64,000 nt of DNA from Desemzia sp. RIT 804 (GTDB lineage: Bacteria > Bacillota > Bacilli > Lactobacillales > Carnobacteriaceae): positions 62,001-126,000 of the forward strand of contig NZ_JAFEMV010000004.1 in assembly GCF_016892605.1 (NCBI RefSeq). Reading direction: 5' to 3'. The translations under genes were made by a program, and so were the position numbers. A model generated the notes under the pieces. It was not told the origin of the DNA and searched no databases. It saw nothing but the letters and a program-made list of their open reading frames with translations. Of the stretch, positions 33,882 to 41,539 are shown piece after piece. Position 1 is the stretch's first letter. Every line of letters begins with the position of its first letter.

Positions 33882-34967
33882 TCACTTTTCTGCTAATTTG
33901 AATTTGCTCCAAGGAAAAATATAATCCAGCAAAATCAATTCTTCACCGATAATCTTCCCAACTCGATTTTTTCTACTATCTTTATGAGGCTCAAGTACGA
34001 TTTGCAGTTCATTTTTATACTTGCCGAATTGATCGTTACCGATTACAATATCTCCACGCATAAACTCTTCTTCATTATCATGTGGTGTATTTTCTTCCTG
34101 ATATTTTTTACGAACTTCAGTAGAACGAATCATTCTACTTGTAATATCCCCACGTCTGAAATGCTGATTATCAAGAGCAATCGCTTTTTCTGTTTCATTT
34201 ACGTCTTCTTCAAACTCAATTGACAGGTTCAGTTGATAAGGATTCACTCTGGATAAAGCTTCCAATTCTTTATCAGAAGCATAGGCATTTCCTATAATGA
34301 CATCATCTATCAGATTTGTTGCAAATAAATGTTTCGCTTGTACCTCTACCGGTAAATGACGGTGCATTTCCACAGTAGGAAGTCCATCATTTATATCCCA
34401 AGGTCCTAATTTTGCAGACTGAGAACTAACAAATGCTGCTGTTCGCAGACCTTCTTTTTTAAATCTTTCACTACAGCTTAAAAAGAACTCCAATGGCAGT
34501 CCTGTTCCCTCTTGCGGATAAAAATTATGGCAACCATATAGATAAGGTTTATTCGCTTGATAAGTCAAAATATTGTTCAAATACGCTACATCATTGCTCA
34601 TATTCAATTCAATAATCAATTGATAAGGATTAAAAGAAATCATGGCTTCTTTATTTCCGTCAAAACCGACATCTAATCGTATTCCATCAGCACCCAGCTC
34701 ATTAAAGAAAGATAAATCATCATATGAGATCTGTAATTCATCAAAAATATTTGGTGCAATATCTAATACAACTTCAAAATCTTGCTTCTTAGCATACTGA
34801 ATAATTTTCTTGAATTTCTTAGCGACTTCTTCTTTTCCATCTGTCACTTCCAACATACTCATAAAAATACGTTTAAATTCATACTTAGCAGCCTTATCAA
34901 TATAAACTTTATCCTCTTCAAAGTTACTATGATCCGGATAAAGAGAAATTCCTAATCTACGTTTCAT
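33882..34967 (-). CDS. MupG-like phospho-glycosidase (DUF871 TIM barrel)
   Basis: The 361-residue protein resembles MupG, the 6-phospho-N-acetylmuramidase that cleaves MurNAc-6-P-GlcNAc in the cytoplasm of some Firmicutes. Seen are LGISLYPDHSN at residues 4-14, LDIAPNIFDEL near 73, GADGIRLDVGFDG near 100, GCHNFYPQEGTGL near 148, and EMHRHLPVEVQAKHLF near 205. The C-terminal ~120 residues form the cyclophilin-like domain of the family. The gene overlaps the small membrane gene by 4 bp. No murQ etherase is in the operon, so a phosphodisaccharide other than muropeptide sugar is likely. Confidence 0.82.
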   Translation of the reverse strand: MKRRLGISLYPDHSNFEEDKVYIDKAAKYEFKRIFMSMLEVTDGKEEVAKKFKKIIQYAKKQDFEVVLDIAPNIFDELQISYDDLSFFNELGADGIRLDVGFDGNKEAMISFNPYQLIIELNMSNDVAYLNNILTYQANKPYLYGCHNFYPQEGTGLPLEFFLSCSERFKKEGLRTAAFVSSQSAKLGPWDINDGLPTVEMHRHLPVEVQAKHLFATNLIDDVIIGNAYASDKELEALSRVNPYQLNLSIEFEEDVNETEKAIALDNQHFRRGDITSRMIRSTEVRKKYQEENTPHDNEEEFMRGDIVIGNDQFGKYKNELQIVLEPHKDSRKNRVGKIIGEELILLDYIFPWSKFKLAEK

Positions 34968-35248
34968 GTTCTATACCCCTTTTCTAAATCAGTAAAAATC
35001 TTACGGAATTTTGTAGTAATGATACTTGAAACAAGAATGGTCACCATGGGAATGATCACTATTTCAATATTTAATACTACACCTAAAAAAGTACTGAGTA
35101 CTATCGCAAGAAGTCCCATAGCAATTATTGTCCTTGTCCTCATAGTCATCAGTTTCTTTGCTTGCTCATTTTTTTCAACAATGTACTGGCAAAAGAAAAA
35201 GAACAGTAGAAATAATACAAAAGTCATTATATTCATAAATATCACCAT
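34964..35248 (-). CDS. Small membrane protein in the DgaE/MupG operon
   Basis: The 94-residue protein has two or three hydrophobic stretches: TFVLFLLFFFFCQYIV near residues 9-24, then TIIAMGLLAIVLSTFLGVVL near 39-58 and IEIVIIPMVTILVSSII near 61-78. Charged segments KNEQAKKLMTMRTR and KFRKIFTDLEKGYRT flank them. It lies between EIIC and MupG and overlaps MupG by 4 bp (ATGA), so it is translated with the operon. I recognise no family. It could help the EIIC, which lacks EIIA and EIIB here. The start may instead be the ATG at 35236. Confidence 0.65.
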   Translation of the reverse strand: MVIFMNIMTFVLFLLFFFFCQYIVEKNEQAKKLMTMRTRTIIAMGLLAIVLSTFLGVVLNIEIVIIPMVTILVSSIITTKFRKIFTDLEKGYRT

Positions 35249-35292
35249 TAAAGAGGCAAGAAAATCTCCTGCCTCTAGTTTCCTTTCTCTTT

Positions 35293-36633
35293 TTAGTTCA
35301 TACTAGGGTCATTTTCCAAGATACTCTCGCTATTCTTTTCAGCTTGCTCAGCTTCTTCTTCTTTTGATAGTTGTTGTTTTTCAAATACTTTGAAAAATGG
35401 GTAGTAAATACCTAATGTAATCAAAAAGTTTACGACAACCAAGATACCAGCTAATATGCTCCAATCAGTACTGATCCAAGCAGCTATAGGAGAAACAACG
35501 GTAAAAGGCAAACGTGCCATCATCATCGGAATAACATCCGTTACTGTCAAAATATAAGATAAGGTTGTTGTAATTAATGGAGCCAGAATAAATGGAATCC
35601 CTAAAATAGGATTCATAACAATCGGTGCACCAAAAATAATCGGTTCGTTGATGTTAAAAAGGCCTGGGAAAAATGATAACTTTCCTAAACTCTTTAAATA
35701 TTTAGACTTAGAGAATAAAAAGAGTGTAACTAATGCTAAGGTTCCACCTGCTCCGCCTATCCATACAAACCATTGTAAAAATTGCTCCGTAAAAATATTC
35801 GGCAAGTTAGTTGCTATCGCACCTTCTTGGAATGCAGTCATATTTTCCGCAATAGAAATATCCCAGAATGGACGAATGACAGGCCCCATGATTGCTGGCC
35901 CGTGAATCCCTAAAACCCAGAAAAAAGTAATCAAAAAGACGGTCAATAAACCACCAATTAAACTGTTTCCAGCCAAAATATCTTTAAAAGGTAATAGCAA
36001 GGTACTTAAGAAGCTGCTGATATCAAATCCAAGCAAGTGACGTACGATCCAAAAGAAGAGCAGTATAACGCCTGTTGGTAATAAAGCGATAAACGAATTT
36101 GCCACTTCCGGAGGTACTCCATCAGGCATTTTAATGGTAAAATTTTTCTCCTTCATGTATCGGTAAATTTCTACAGAAATAATTGAAGTAACAATAGCTC
36201 CAAACAGAGAAGAAGAACTCAATGAGGCAATATTCATATAACGTCCAGCATCAATTACACCCTCAACACCTTCTGTAACTTGAGTGGGCACGATAGTCGC
36301 CATCAAGAAGCCTAATACAGCTAAAATCCCACTGGTCATTTCGTCTAAATCATAGCTTTTTGCTAAAGATGACGCAATTCCAAATGTAGCATATAAAGAT
36401 AAAATACCTACTGTAAAACGAAACGGAATATCTAAAACGGCTTTATACGGTTCAATGAGAGCAGCAATTGATTCAATCGGAACATTCAGCAAAATCGTGA
36501 AAAAAGATCCTATAATCGTTAGTGGCAGTGTTGCTATGATTCCTTTCCGAATCGCTGTCATATGACGTTGAGAACTAATTTTAGTCGCAAATGGCAGAAT
36601 CTTTGAATTTAAAAAATCAACAAAAGTGTCCAT
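35293..36633 (-). CDS. PTS EIIC permease, lactose/cellobiose family, of the DgaE operon
   Basis: The 446-residue membrane protein has LacE/CelB landmarks: IKMPDGVPPEVANSFIALLP near residue 170, FFWVLGIHGPAIMGPVI near 235, GGAGGTLALVTLF near 295 and FNINEPIIFGAPIVMNPI near 322. It is close kin of the EIIC at 37713-39005. It has no EIIA or EIIB partner in the operon. As first gene of the operon it takes up the substrate, most likely a disaccharide. Ribosome site TAGGAGGATA; the palindrome and cre-like site upstream are described separately. Confidence 0.9.
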   Translation of the reverse strand: MDTFVDFLNSKILPFATKISSQRHMTAIRKGIIATLPLTIIGSFFTILLNVPIESIAALIEPYKAVLDIPFRFTVGILSLYATFGIASSLAKSYDLDEMTSGILAVLGFLMATIVPTQVTEGVEGVIDAGRYMNIASLSSSSLFGAIVTSIISVEIYRYMKEKNFTIKMPDGVPPEVANSFIALLPTGVILLFFWIVRHLLGFDISSFLSTLLLPFKDILAGNSLIGGLLTVFLITFFWVLGIHGPAIMGPVIRPFWDISIAENMTAFQEGAIATNLPNIFTEQFLQWFVWIGGAGGTLALVTLFLFSKSKYLKSLGKLSFFPGLFNINEPIIFGAPIVMNPILGIPFILAPLITTTLSYILTVTDVIPMMMARLPFTVVSPIAAWISTDWSILAGILVVVNFLITLGIYYPFFKVFEKQQLSKEEEAEQAEKNSESILENDPSMN

Positions 36634-36673
36634 AATATCCTCCTATAATGTTTTTTGTTTTCGATAACAACAT

Positions 36674-36687
36674 AACATTATAATGTT
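36674..36687. promoter_or_regulatory. Palindromic operator candidate upstream of the DgaE operon
   Basis: AACATTATAATGTT is a perfect 14-bp palindrome between the GntR gene (end 36790) and the EIIC start (36633). Its TATAAT core could also be the -10 box, so a repressor bound here would block the promoter. The adjacent GntR/UTRA protein is the natural candidate. Confidence 0.55.
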
Positions 36688-36691
36688 TAAA

Positions 36692-36705
36692 TGTAAACGA
36701 TTTAT
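36692..36705 (+). promoter_or_regulatory. cre-like site upstream of the DgaE operon
   Basis: TGTAAACGATTTAT matches 12 of 14 positions of TGWAANCGNTNWCA and lies next to the palindrome at 36674. Confidence 0.45.
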
Positions 36706-36789
36706 TTAATTTTTAATATAGTTTTTCATTACTAAATTAAAACTAAAAATCAAATTCAGCAGGAACACCTGCTGTCTCTGATTTTAGTT

Positions 36790-37494
36790 TTAGACTTCAT
36801 AATCAATGATATAAGGATATTTTTCTGTATCATACAAAGCAAAAGAAAGCTCTATTACACTATTTTCGTTATCTATCGCTCGTCTTATTCGTTTCAATAC
36901 ATGTGATTTTTCTGTTTGCAGTATTTTTTTTTCTTCTTCACTGACTTCAACAACTTTAAAACTATCTTCGAATTGTGTTACCTGTTTTCCATAAGAAGCT
37001 AACCATTTATAAAGCGATTGCTTTTCTAATCTTTCTAGCTGCTTCTCGTTCCCCAAAGCCGGTAAAAAATGCTGGAAATAGATGTAAGGATGATCATCTA
37101 AAAAATACAAGCGTGTTAATTTAAAGGCTTCAGATCCAAATAAAGAATAAAGTTCCTTATTCGCTTCTTCTATCTCAATTTTTTCAATTGATAAAATTTC
37201 CTTTTTTAACAAATGTCCTTTCGATTCAAGGATGGATGAAAAAGATCTTGCTTTAGAAAGATTGTTAAACAGTCGGTTACTGATTACTTTCGTTCCTTTT
37301 CCGCTTCTTTTTTCTAGGTATCCATCAATTACCAGCAATTCAACAGCTTTTCGAATAGTTATTTTACTTACACTATATTCTTCTTCCAACTCAGTTTCAG
37401 TAGGAATCATAGAATTGATAGGATAAACGCCTTCCAGTATTTTTTTTCGAATAGAATCGGCTATTTCCAGGTATAGTAACTTAGTTCGTTTCAT
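36790..37494 (-). CDS. GntR-family (UTRA) regulator of the DgaE operon
   Basis: The 234-residue protein has an N-terminal winged helix (IPTETELEEEYSVSKITIRKAVELLV, residues ~29-54, wing RSGKGTKVIS) and a UTRA effector domain (SFSSILESKGHLLKKEIL onward; LTRLYFLDDHPYIYFQHFLP near 125). It lies directly upstream of, and in line with, the EIIC-to-kdgK operon, with a palindromic operator candidate between them. The effector should be a phosphosugar of the pathway. Confidence 0.87.
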   Translation of the reverse strand: MKRTKLLYLEIADSIRKKILEGVYPINSMIPTETELEEEYSVSKITIRKAVELLVIDGYLEKRSGKGTKVISNRLFNNLSKARSFSSILESKGHLLKKEILSIEKIEIEEANKELYSLFGSEAFKLTRLYFLDDHPYIYFQHFLPALGNEKQLERLEKQSLYKWLASYGKQVTQFEDSFKVVEVSEEEKKILQTEKSHVLKRIRRAIDNENSVIELSFALYDTEKYPYIIDYEV

Positions 37495-37712
37495 TATACA
37501 ATCTTTCCTTTACAAGTCTATTTGTCTGATTATTTATAAGAAATTATACTTCAATAATATAGTACCTAGCAAAATAACGAAAGCACTTTCCTATAATTTC
37601 AAGAAAATAACACTATTAGACCTTCTAAATTCATAATGCTCAGAAGTAAAGAATAGTAATCATTGTTCCTATTAAAAACAGAAATTACCTTAAGCTGCAT
37701 CTTGCATAGTTT

Positions 37713-39005
37713 CTATTCAGATTTTTCTTTAAGGAGTTGTTGCTTTTCAAAAGCTTTAAAAAATGGATAATAAATAGCTAAAGATATGAAGAAAGATACA
37801 ATTGTCATAACAAAAGCAAACCAATTCCAATTCGTTGTTATCAACGCACCTAAAGGAGCAGGAATTGAAAACGGTGGTTTTACCATCATCCTTGGCATAA
37901 AGTCTAGTAGTGTTACTGAATAAATTACTATAGTATTGACCAAAGGTGCTAAAATGAAAGGTATCGCCAATATTGGGTTCATAACGATTGGAGCACCAAA
38001 TATCAACGGCTCATTAATATTGAATATTCCCGGTAAAATAGATAACTTACCTAATTGTTTTAAATAAGTAGCTTTTGAAAAAAGCAGTAGTACTGCTAGC
38101 GCTAAAGTAGCTCCTGTTCCTCCCATTTGTGCATACCATTGGAAAAACTGTTCTGTAAACACATTAGGCAATTCGAACTCAGACATACCATTTTGAAATA
38201 ATTCTGCATTTTCAAGGATCGCTCCGTCCCACATCGGTCTTATAATTGGTCCTAAGACTGCATGTCCGTGGATTCCAAATACCCAAAACAATGTGATCAG
38301 AAATTGTGTAAGCAGTCCTCCTAAAAGATTGTTTCCTACCATAAATTGTCTCAATGGAGAAATCAAGAAGGTAAGTACCCCATTCAAATCAAAACCTAGA
38401 AAGTGACGCGGAATCCAAAAAAGTAAAATTATGAATAACGTAGGGAGCAATGCAGAAAAAGAACTTGCCACAACAGGAGGAACTCCTTCTGGCATTTTAA
38501 TTTCTAGTTTTCTTTCTTTTGTAAAGCGGTAAATCTCAACTGCTATCAGAGAGGCTACAATAGCACCAAAAAGACCTTGAGAACCAAGCGCTTGCATCGG
38601 AACATATCTGCCTGAAACAACTTCATTCCCTAGTACATCTACTCCTTCACTTAAATTGACTGGCACGACTAACAGTACGGTGGCAAGCATACTTAGAAAA
38701 CTGCTCGTAGATTCATCCAGCTTATAACTTTTTCCTAAAAAAGAACCTATTGTACTAGCTGCATATAAGGACATAAGGCCAACAGTAAACTGAAATGGAA
38801 CATTCAACTGCTCTTTGAAAGGAGCGATCATTTCCGCATAACCTTCAATTGGAATATTTAGTATAATGGTAAAAAAAGAACCTATAATTGTAAGGGGTAA
38901 AATAGCAATCAAGCCGTTACGTACTGCTTGTAAGTGACGTTGATTTCCAATTGCATTAGCAATGGGCAAAAGCTTTTCAGCAAATTTATCAAAAAAATTA
39001 TTCAT
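37713..39005 (-). CDS. PTS EIIC permease, lactose/cellobiose family, paired with GH1
   Basis: The 430-residue membrane protein shares the LacE/CelB landmarks (LEIKMPEGVPPVVASSFSALLP near residue 168, FWVFGIHGHAVLGPIIRP near 232, GGTGATLALAVL near 293, FNINEPLIFGAPIVMNP near 320) and is strongly similar to the EIIC at 35293. It follows a GH1 phospho-glucosidase gene by 34 bp, so it brings in the beta-glucoside that enzyme cleaves. EIIA and EIIB are not encoded here. Ribosome site AAAGGAGTAA. Confidence 0.9.
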   Translation of the reverse strand: MNNFFDKFAEKLLPIANAIGNQRHLQAVRNGLIAILPLTIIGSFFTIILNIPIEGYAEMIAPFKEQLNVPFQFTVGLMSLYAASTIGSFLGKSYKLDESTSSFLSMLATVLLVVPVNLSEGVDVLGNEVVSGRYVPMQALGSQGLFGAIVASLIAVEIYRFTKERKLEIKMPEGVPPVVASSFSALLPTLFIILLFWIPRHFLGFDLNGVLTFLISPLRQFMVGNNLLGGLLTQFLITLFWVFGIHGHAVLGPIIRPMWDGAILENAELFQNGMSEFELPNVFTEQFFQWYAQMGGTGATLALAVLLLFSKATYLKQLGKLSILPGIFNINEPLIFGAPIVMNPILAIPFILAPLVNTIVIYSVTLLDFMPRMMVKPPFSIPAPLGALITTNWNWFAFVMTIVSFFISLAIYYPFFKAFEKQQLLKEKSE

Positions 39006-39039
39006 TATCGTTACTCCTTTTTATAAAAAATCACTTTTA

Positions 39040-40425
39040 TTAAAAACCATTTTTATCAATGACAGTTTTAAACCATTCTCCTGATTTTTTAAGCGTCTTT
39101 TCTCCTGTTTCTAAATCCAATCTGTAAAACCCATAACGATTTTTATAAGCATTTATCCATGACCAGCAATCTACAAAAGTCCACATATGAAATCCTAGAC
39201 AATTGCTTCCTTCATCCATAGCTTTTTTCACCCAAATCAAATGCTCTTTAAGAAAATCAATTCTATATTCATCATTAACTTGTCCGTTTTCGATAAATTT
39301 TTCTTCTTCTTGTATGCCTATTCCATTTTCTGAAACGAACCAGTCGATATTTCCGTATTTTTCTTTGATCATCATTGCAATATCGTAGATTCCTTTAGGA
39401 TAAATTTCAATTCCTCGAGAAGTATTCATTCTTCTTCCAGGCATTTCGTAATTATCAAAAAACCATTCTGGGCTAAAAATACCATTTTTATTTATTTCAT
39501 AATCTTTAGCTTTTACACGACGTGGTTTATAATAATTAATGCCTAAAATATCTACAGCTGTCTGCTTTATCAACTCTAAATCATTTTTTTCTACATCCGG
39601 CAGTTGATCATGTTCCTTTAAAATATCTATTAGTTCTTCGGGATATTTTCCTAACAAGATAGGTTCATTTAAACTTCTTGTATAGAATAAATCAGCCATA
39701 TTCCCTGCTTTTACATCTGCTGAGTTTTGGCTTCTAGGATAAACAGGAATGACATCCATGATGATCCCAATCTTGCCATCTAACCCTTTTTTTCTGTACG
39801 AATCGACTGCTTCACAATGAGCCAGTATAGTATGGTGTAAAACTGTTGCAGCTCTTTTAAAATCAACTACATAAGGATAATGTCTATCATGTAAGTAGCC
39901 AGCTTCAGCAGGAATCATCGGTTCATTAAAAGTAAACCAATACTTCACACGATCGCCAAACAATTCAAAACAAGTTTCAGCATAGGATTTATAGGCTTTG
40001 ATGATTTCTCTATTCTCAAATCCTCCTTTCTCTTGTAATTTCATGGGCATATCAAAATGATATAGATTAATAAAAGGCTCGATTCCTTTAGCTATTAAAT
40101 TATCAATTACATTATTATAAAATTCGACTGCTTGTTCATTAATTTCTCCAACTCCATCTGGAATTAATCTAGACCAAGATATAGAAGTTCTAAAAGAGTT
40201 AAAATGGATATCGGCCATACGATCAATGTCCTCTTTGTAATCTTGATAAAATAAAGAGGTTTTTTCTGTTGTTACCCCATCAAAAAAACGATGGTTGTAC
40301 TCTTTTGAAGAATAATCCCAAATATTTTCTCCTTTATTGTCGCCTTCTACTCTTCCTTCTGATTGTGTAGCACTTGTAGATGCCCCCCAAAAAAAACTTT
40401 CAGGAAATTTGTACTTTGTAGTCAT
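39040..40425 (-). CDS. GH1 6-phospho-beta-glucosidase
   Basis: The 461-residue protein is a family 1 glycosidase with acid/base E168 in TFNEPM and nucleophile E366 in VSENGIG. The N-terminal FPESFFWGASTSATQSEGR is typical of GH1. The partner EIIC directly downstream makes a phospho-beta-glycoside the expected substrate, though the motif line SATQSEG and ISWSRLIPDG also resembles 6-phospho-galactosidase-like members. Ribosome site GAAGGAGAA. A cre-like site is upstream, and a divergent RpiR gene probably controls it. Confidence 0.88.
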   Translation of the reverse strand: MTTKYKFPESFFWGASTSATQSEGRVEGDNKGENIWDYSSKEYNHRFFDGVTTEKTSLFYQDYKEDIDRMADIHFNSFRTSISWSRLIPDGVGEINEQAVEFYNNVIDNLIAKGIEPFINLYHFDMPMKLQEKGGFENREIIKAYKSYAETCFELFGDRVKYWFTFNEPMIPAEAGYLHDRHYPYVVDFKRAATVLHHTILAHCEAVDSYRKKGLDGKIGIIMDVIPVYPRSQNSADVKAGNMADLFYTRSLNEPILLGKYPEELIDILKEHDQLPDVEKNDLELIKQTAVDILGINYYKPRRVKAKDYEINKNGIFSPEWFFDNYEMPGRRMNTSRGIEIYPKGIYDIAMMIKEKYGNIDWFVSENGIGIQEEEKFIENGQVNDEYRIDFLKEHLIWVKKAMDEGSNCLGFHMWTFVDCWSWINAYKNRYGFYRLDLETGEKTLKKSGEWFKTVIDKNGF

Positions 40426-40448
40426 ATTATTTTCTCCTTCTCATTGTA

Positions 40449-40462
40449 TTTAAGCGCTTTCT
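40449..40462 (-). promoter_or_regulatory. cre-like site upstream of GH1-EIIC
   Basis: The minus strand reads AGAAAGCGCTTAAA with the AAAGCGCTT cre core (12 of 14 positions), 24 bp before the GH1 start. A palindromic ATAACGTTAT follows at about 40476-40485. Confidence 0.5.
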
Positions 40463-40515
40463 TAACTATAATGATTATAACGTTATGTTCTATTATAAAA
40501 AAGGGGGTATACCGT

Positions 40516-40575
40516 TTTTGACACAATTCTCTCAGGAAGTTATTTGTATCAAAATTGTCACAAAATGTGTCAAAA
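40516..40575. promoter_or_regulatory. Inverted repeat in the leader of the RpiR gene
   Basis: TTTTGACACA (40516-40525) and TGTGTCAAAA (40566-40575) are perfect 10-bp inverted halves 40 bp apart, just before the ribosome site of the RpiR gene and opposite the GH1 start. Two such half-sites could hold an RpiR dimer or tetramer in a loop. Confidence 0.45.
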
Positions 40576-40593
40576 CAAAAAGGAGGTAGAAAA

Positions 40594-41370
40594 ATGTTGT
40601 TTCTTGATTATATTCCAGAATTAAGTCACCTTGATTTCGAAATATACAAATACATCACTGAAAATATTGATAAGGTCATTTATATGAAGATTCGAGATTT
40701 AGCTGATGAAACGCATACTAGTACAGCAAGCATATTGCGGTTCTGCAAAAAATTCGACTGTATTGGATTTTCTGATTTTAAAGTAAAATTAAGCATTCAT
40801 TACACTGAAAAGAAAAATGATACCGTAAAAGATATAGACACTTCAACTTACATTGATTTTTTAGGTCGTGTTCAACAGCCTTTTTACCAAGCAAAAATCC
40901 AAGAAGCTGTCGAAATTTTAAAACATTCATCTATGGTACTTTTTATCGGATCAGGGGCATCAGAAGTAATGGCAGAATATGGAGCTCTATATTATTCCAA
41001 TCTGTTCACCTTCGCTTTGCGTATTGAAGATCCATCAAATTATAATATCTCTTTTTTACCTGATAAATTATCTAGCAATATTAGTATCATAGCTTTATCC
41101 GTATCCGGTGAAACACAGGAAGTAATCCACTTTTTAAAAGATCTAAAGTTAAGACATTGCAAAGTTATTTCAATTACGAATACAGAAAACTCTACTATTT
41201 CAAAACTTTCTGATCTAAATCTTCCTTATTTTATTGATAGAGAAACCATTAACAAGCCTAGTGATAAAGGAAATAAAAAAATTGAATTAACCTCTCAACT
41301 CCCAGTTGTTTATTTGCTTGAAGCCATTGCAAAAAAATATAGATCAACTATAATATCTGTTACTAATTAA
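40594..41370 (+). CDS. RpiR-family regulator of the GH1-EIIC operon
   Basis: The ~258-residue protein has the RpiR helix-turn-helix (HTSTASILRFCKKFDCIGFSDFK, residues ~41-63) and a SIS domain (VLFIGSGASEVMAEYGALY near 116, ALSVSGETQEVIHFL near 168). Both phosphosugar-loop serines are present. AAGGAGG lies before the ATG at 40594, so the longer frame from 40555 is not used. It is divergent from GH1-EIIC. Confidence 0.87.
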   Translation: MLFLDYIPELSHLDFEIYKYITENIDKVIYMKIRDLADETHTSTASILRFCKKFDCIGFSDFKVKLSIHYTEKKNDTVKDIDTSTYIDFLGRVQQPFYQAKIQEAVEILKHSSMVLFIGSGASEVMAEYGALYYSNLFTFALRIEDPSNYNISFLPDKLSSNISIIALSVSGETQEVIHFLKDLKLRHCKVISITNTENSTISKLSDLNLPYFIDRETINKPSDKGNKKIELTSQLPVVYLLEAIAKKYRSTIISVTN

Positions 41371-41539
41371 TGAATATCACCTCAAAGAGCTAGTAGTAAT
41401 TTTCTATTCGAAATGATCTGACATTTATGAATCCAAATAACTCTCCTCGTATAGACTTGGAATACTATTATCCTCTCTATTTCTCTAGGACGATTATGCT
41501 ATACTAAGTAAATACAATAATCATTAGAGGAGTTCTAAC

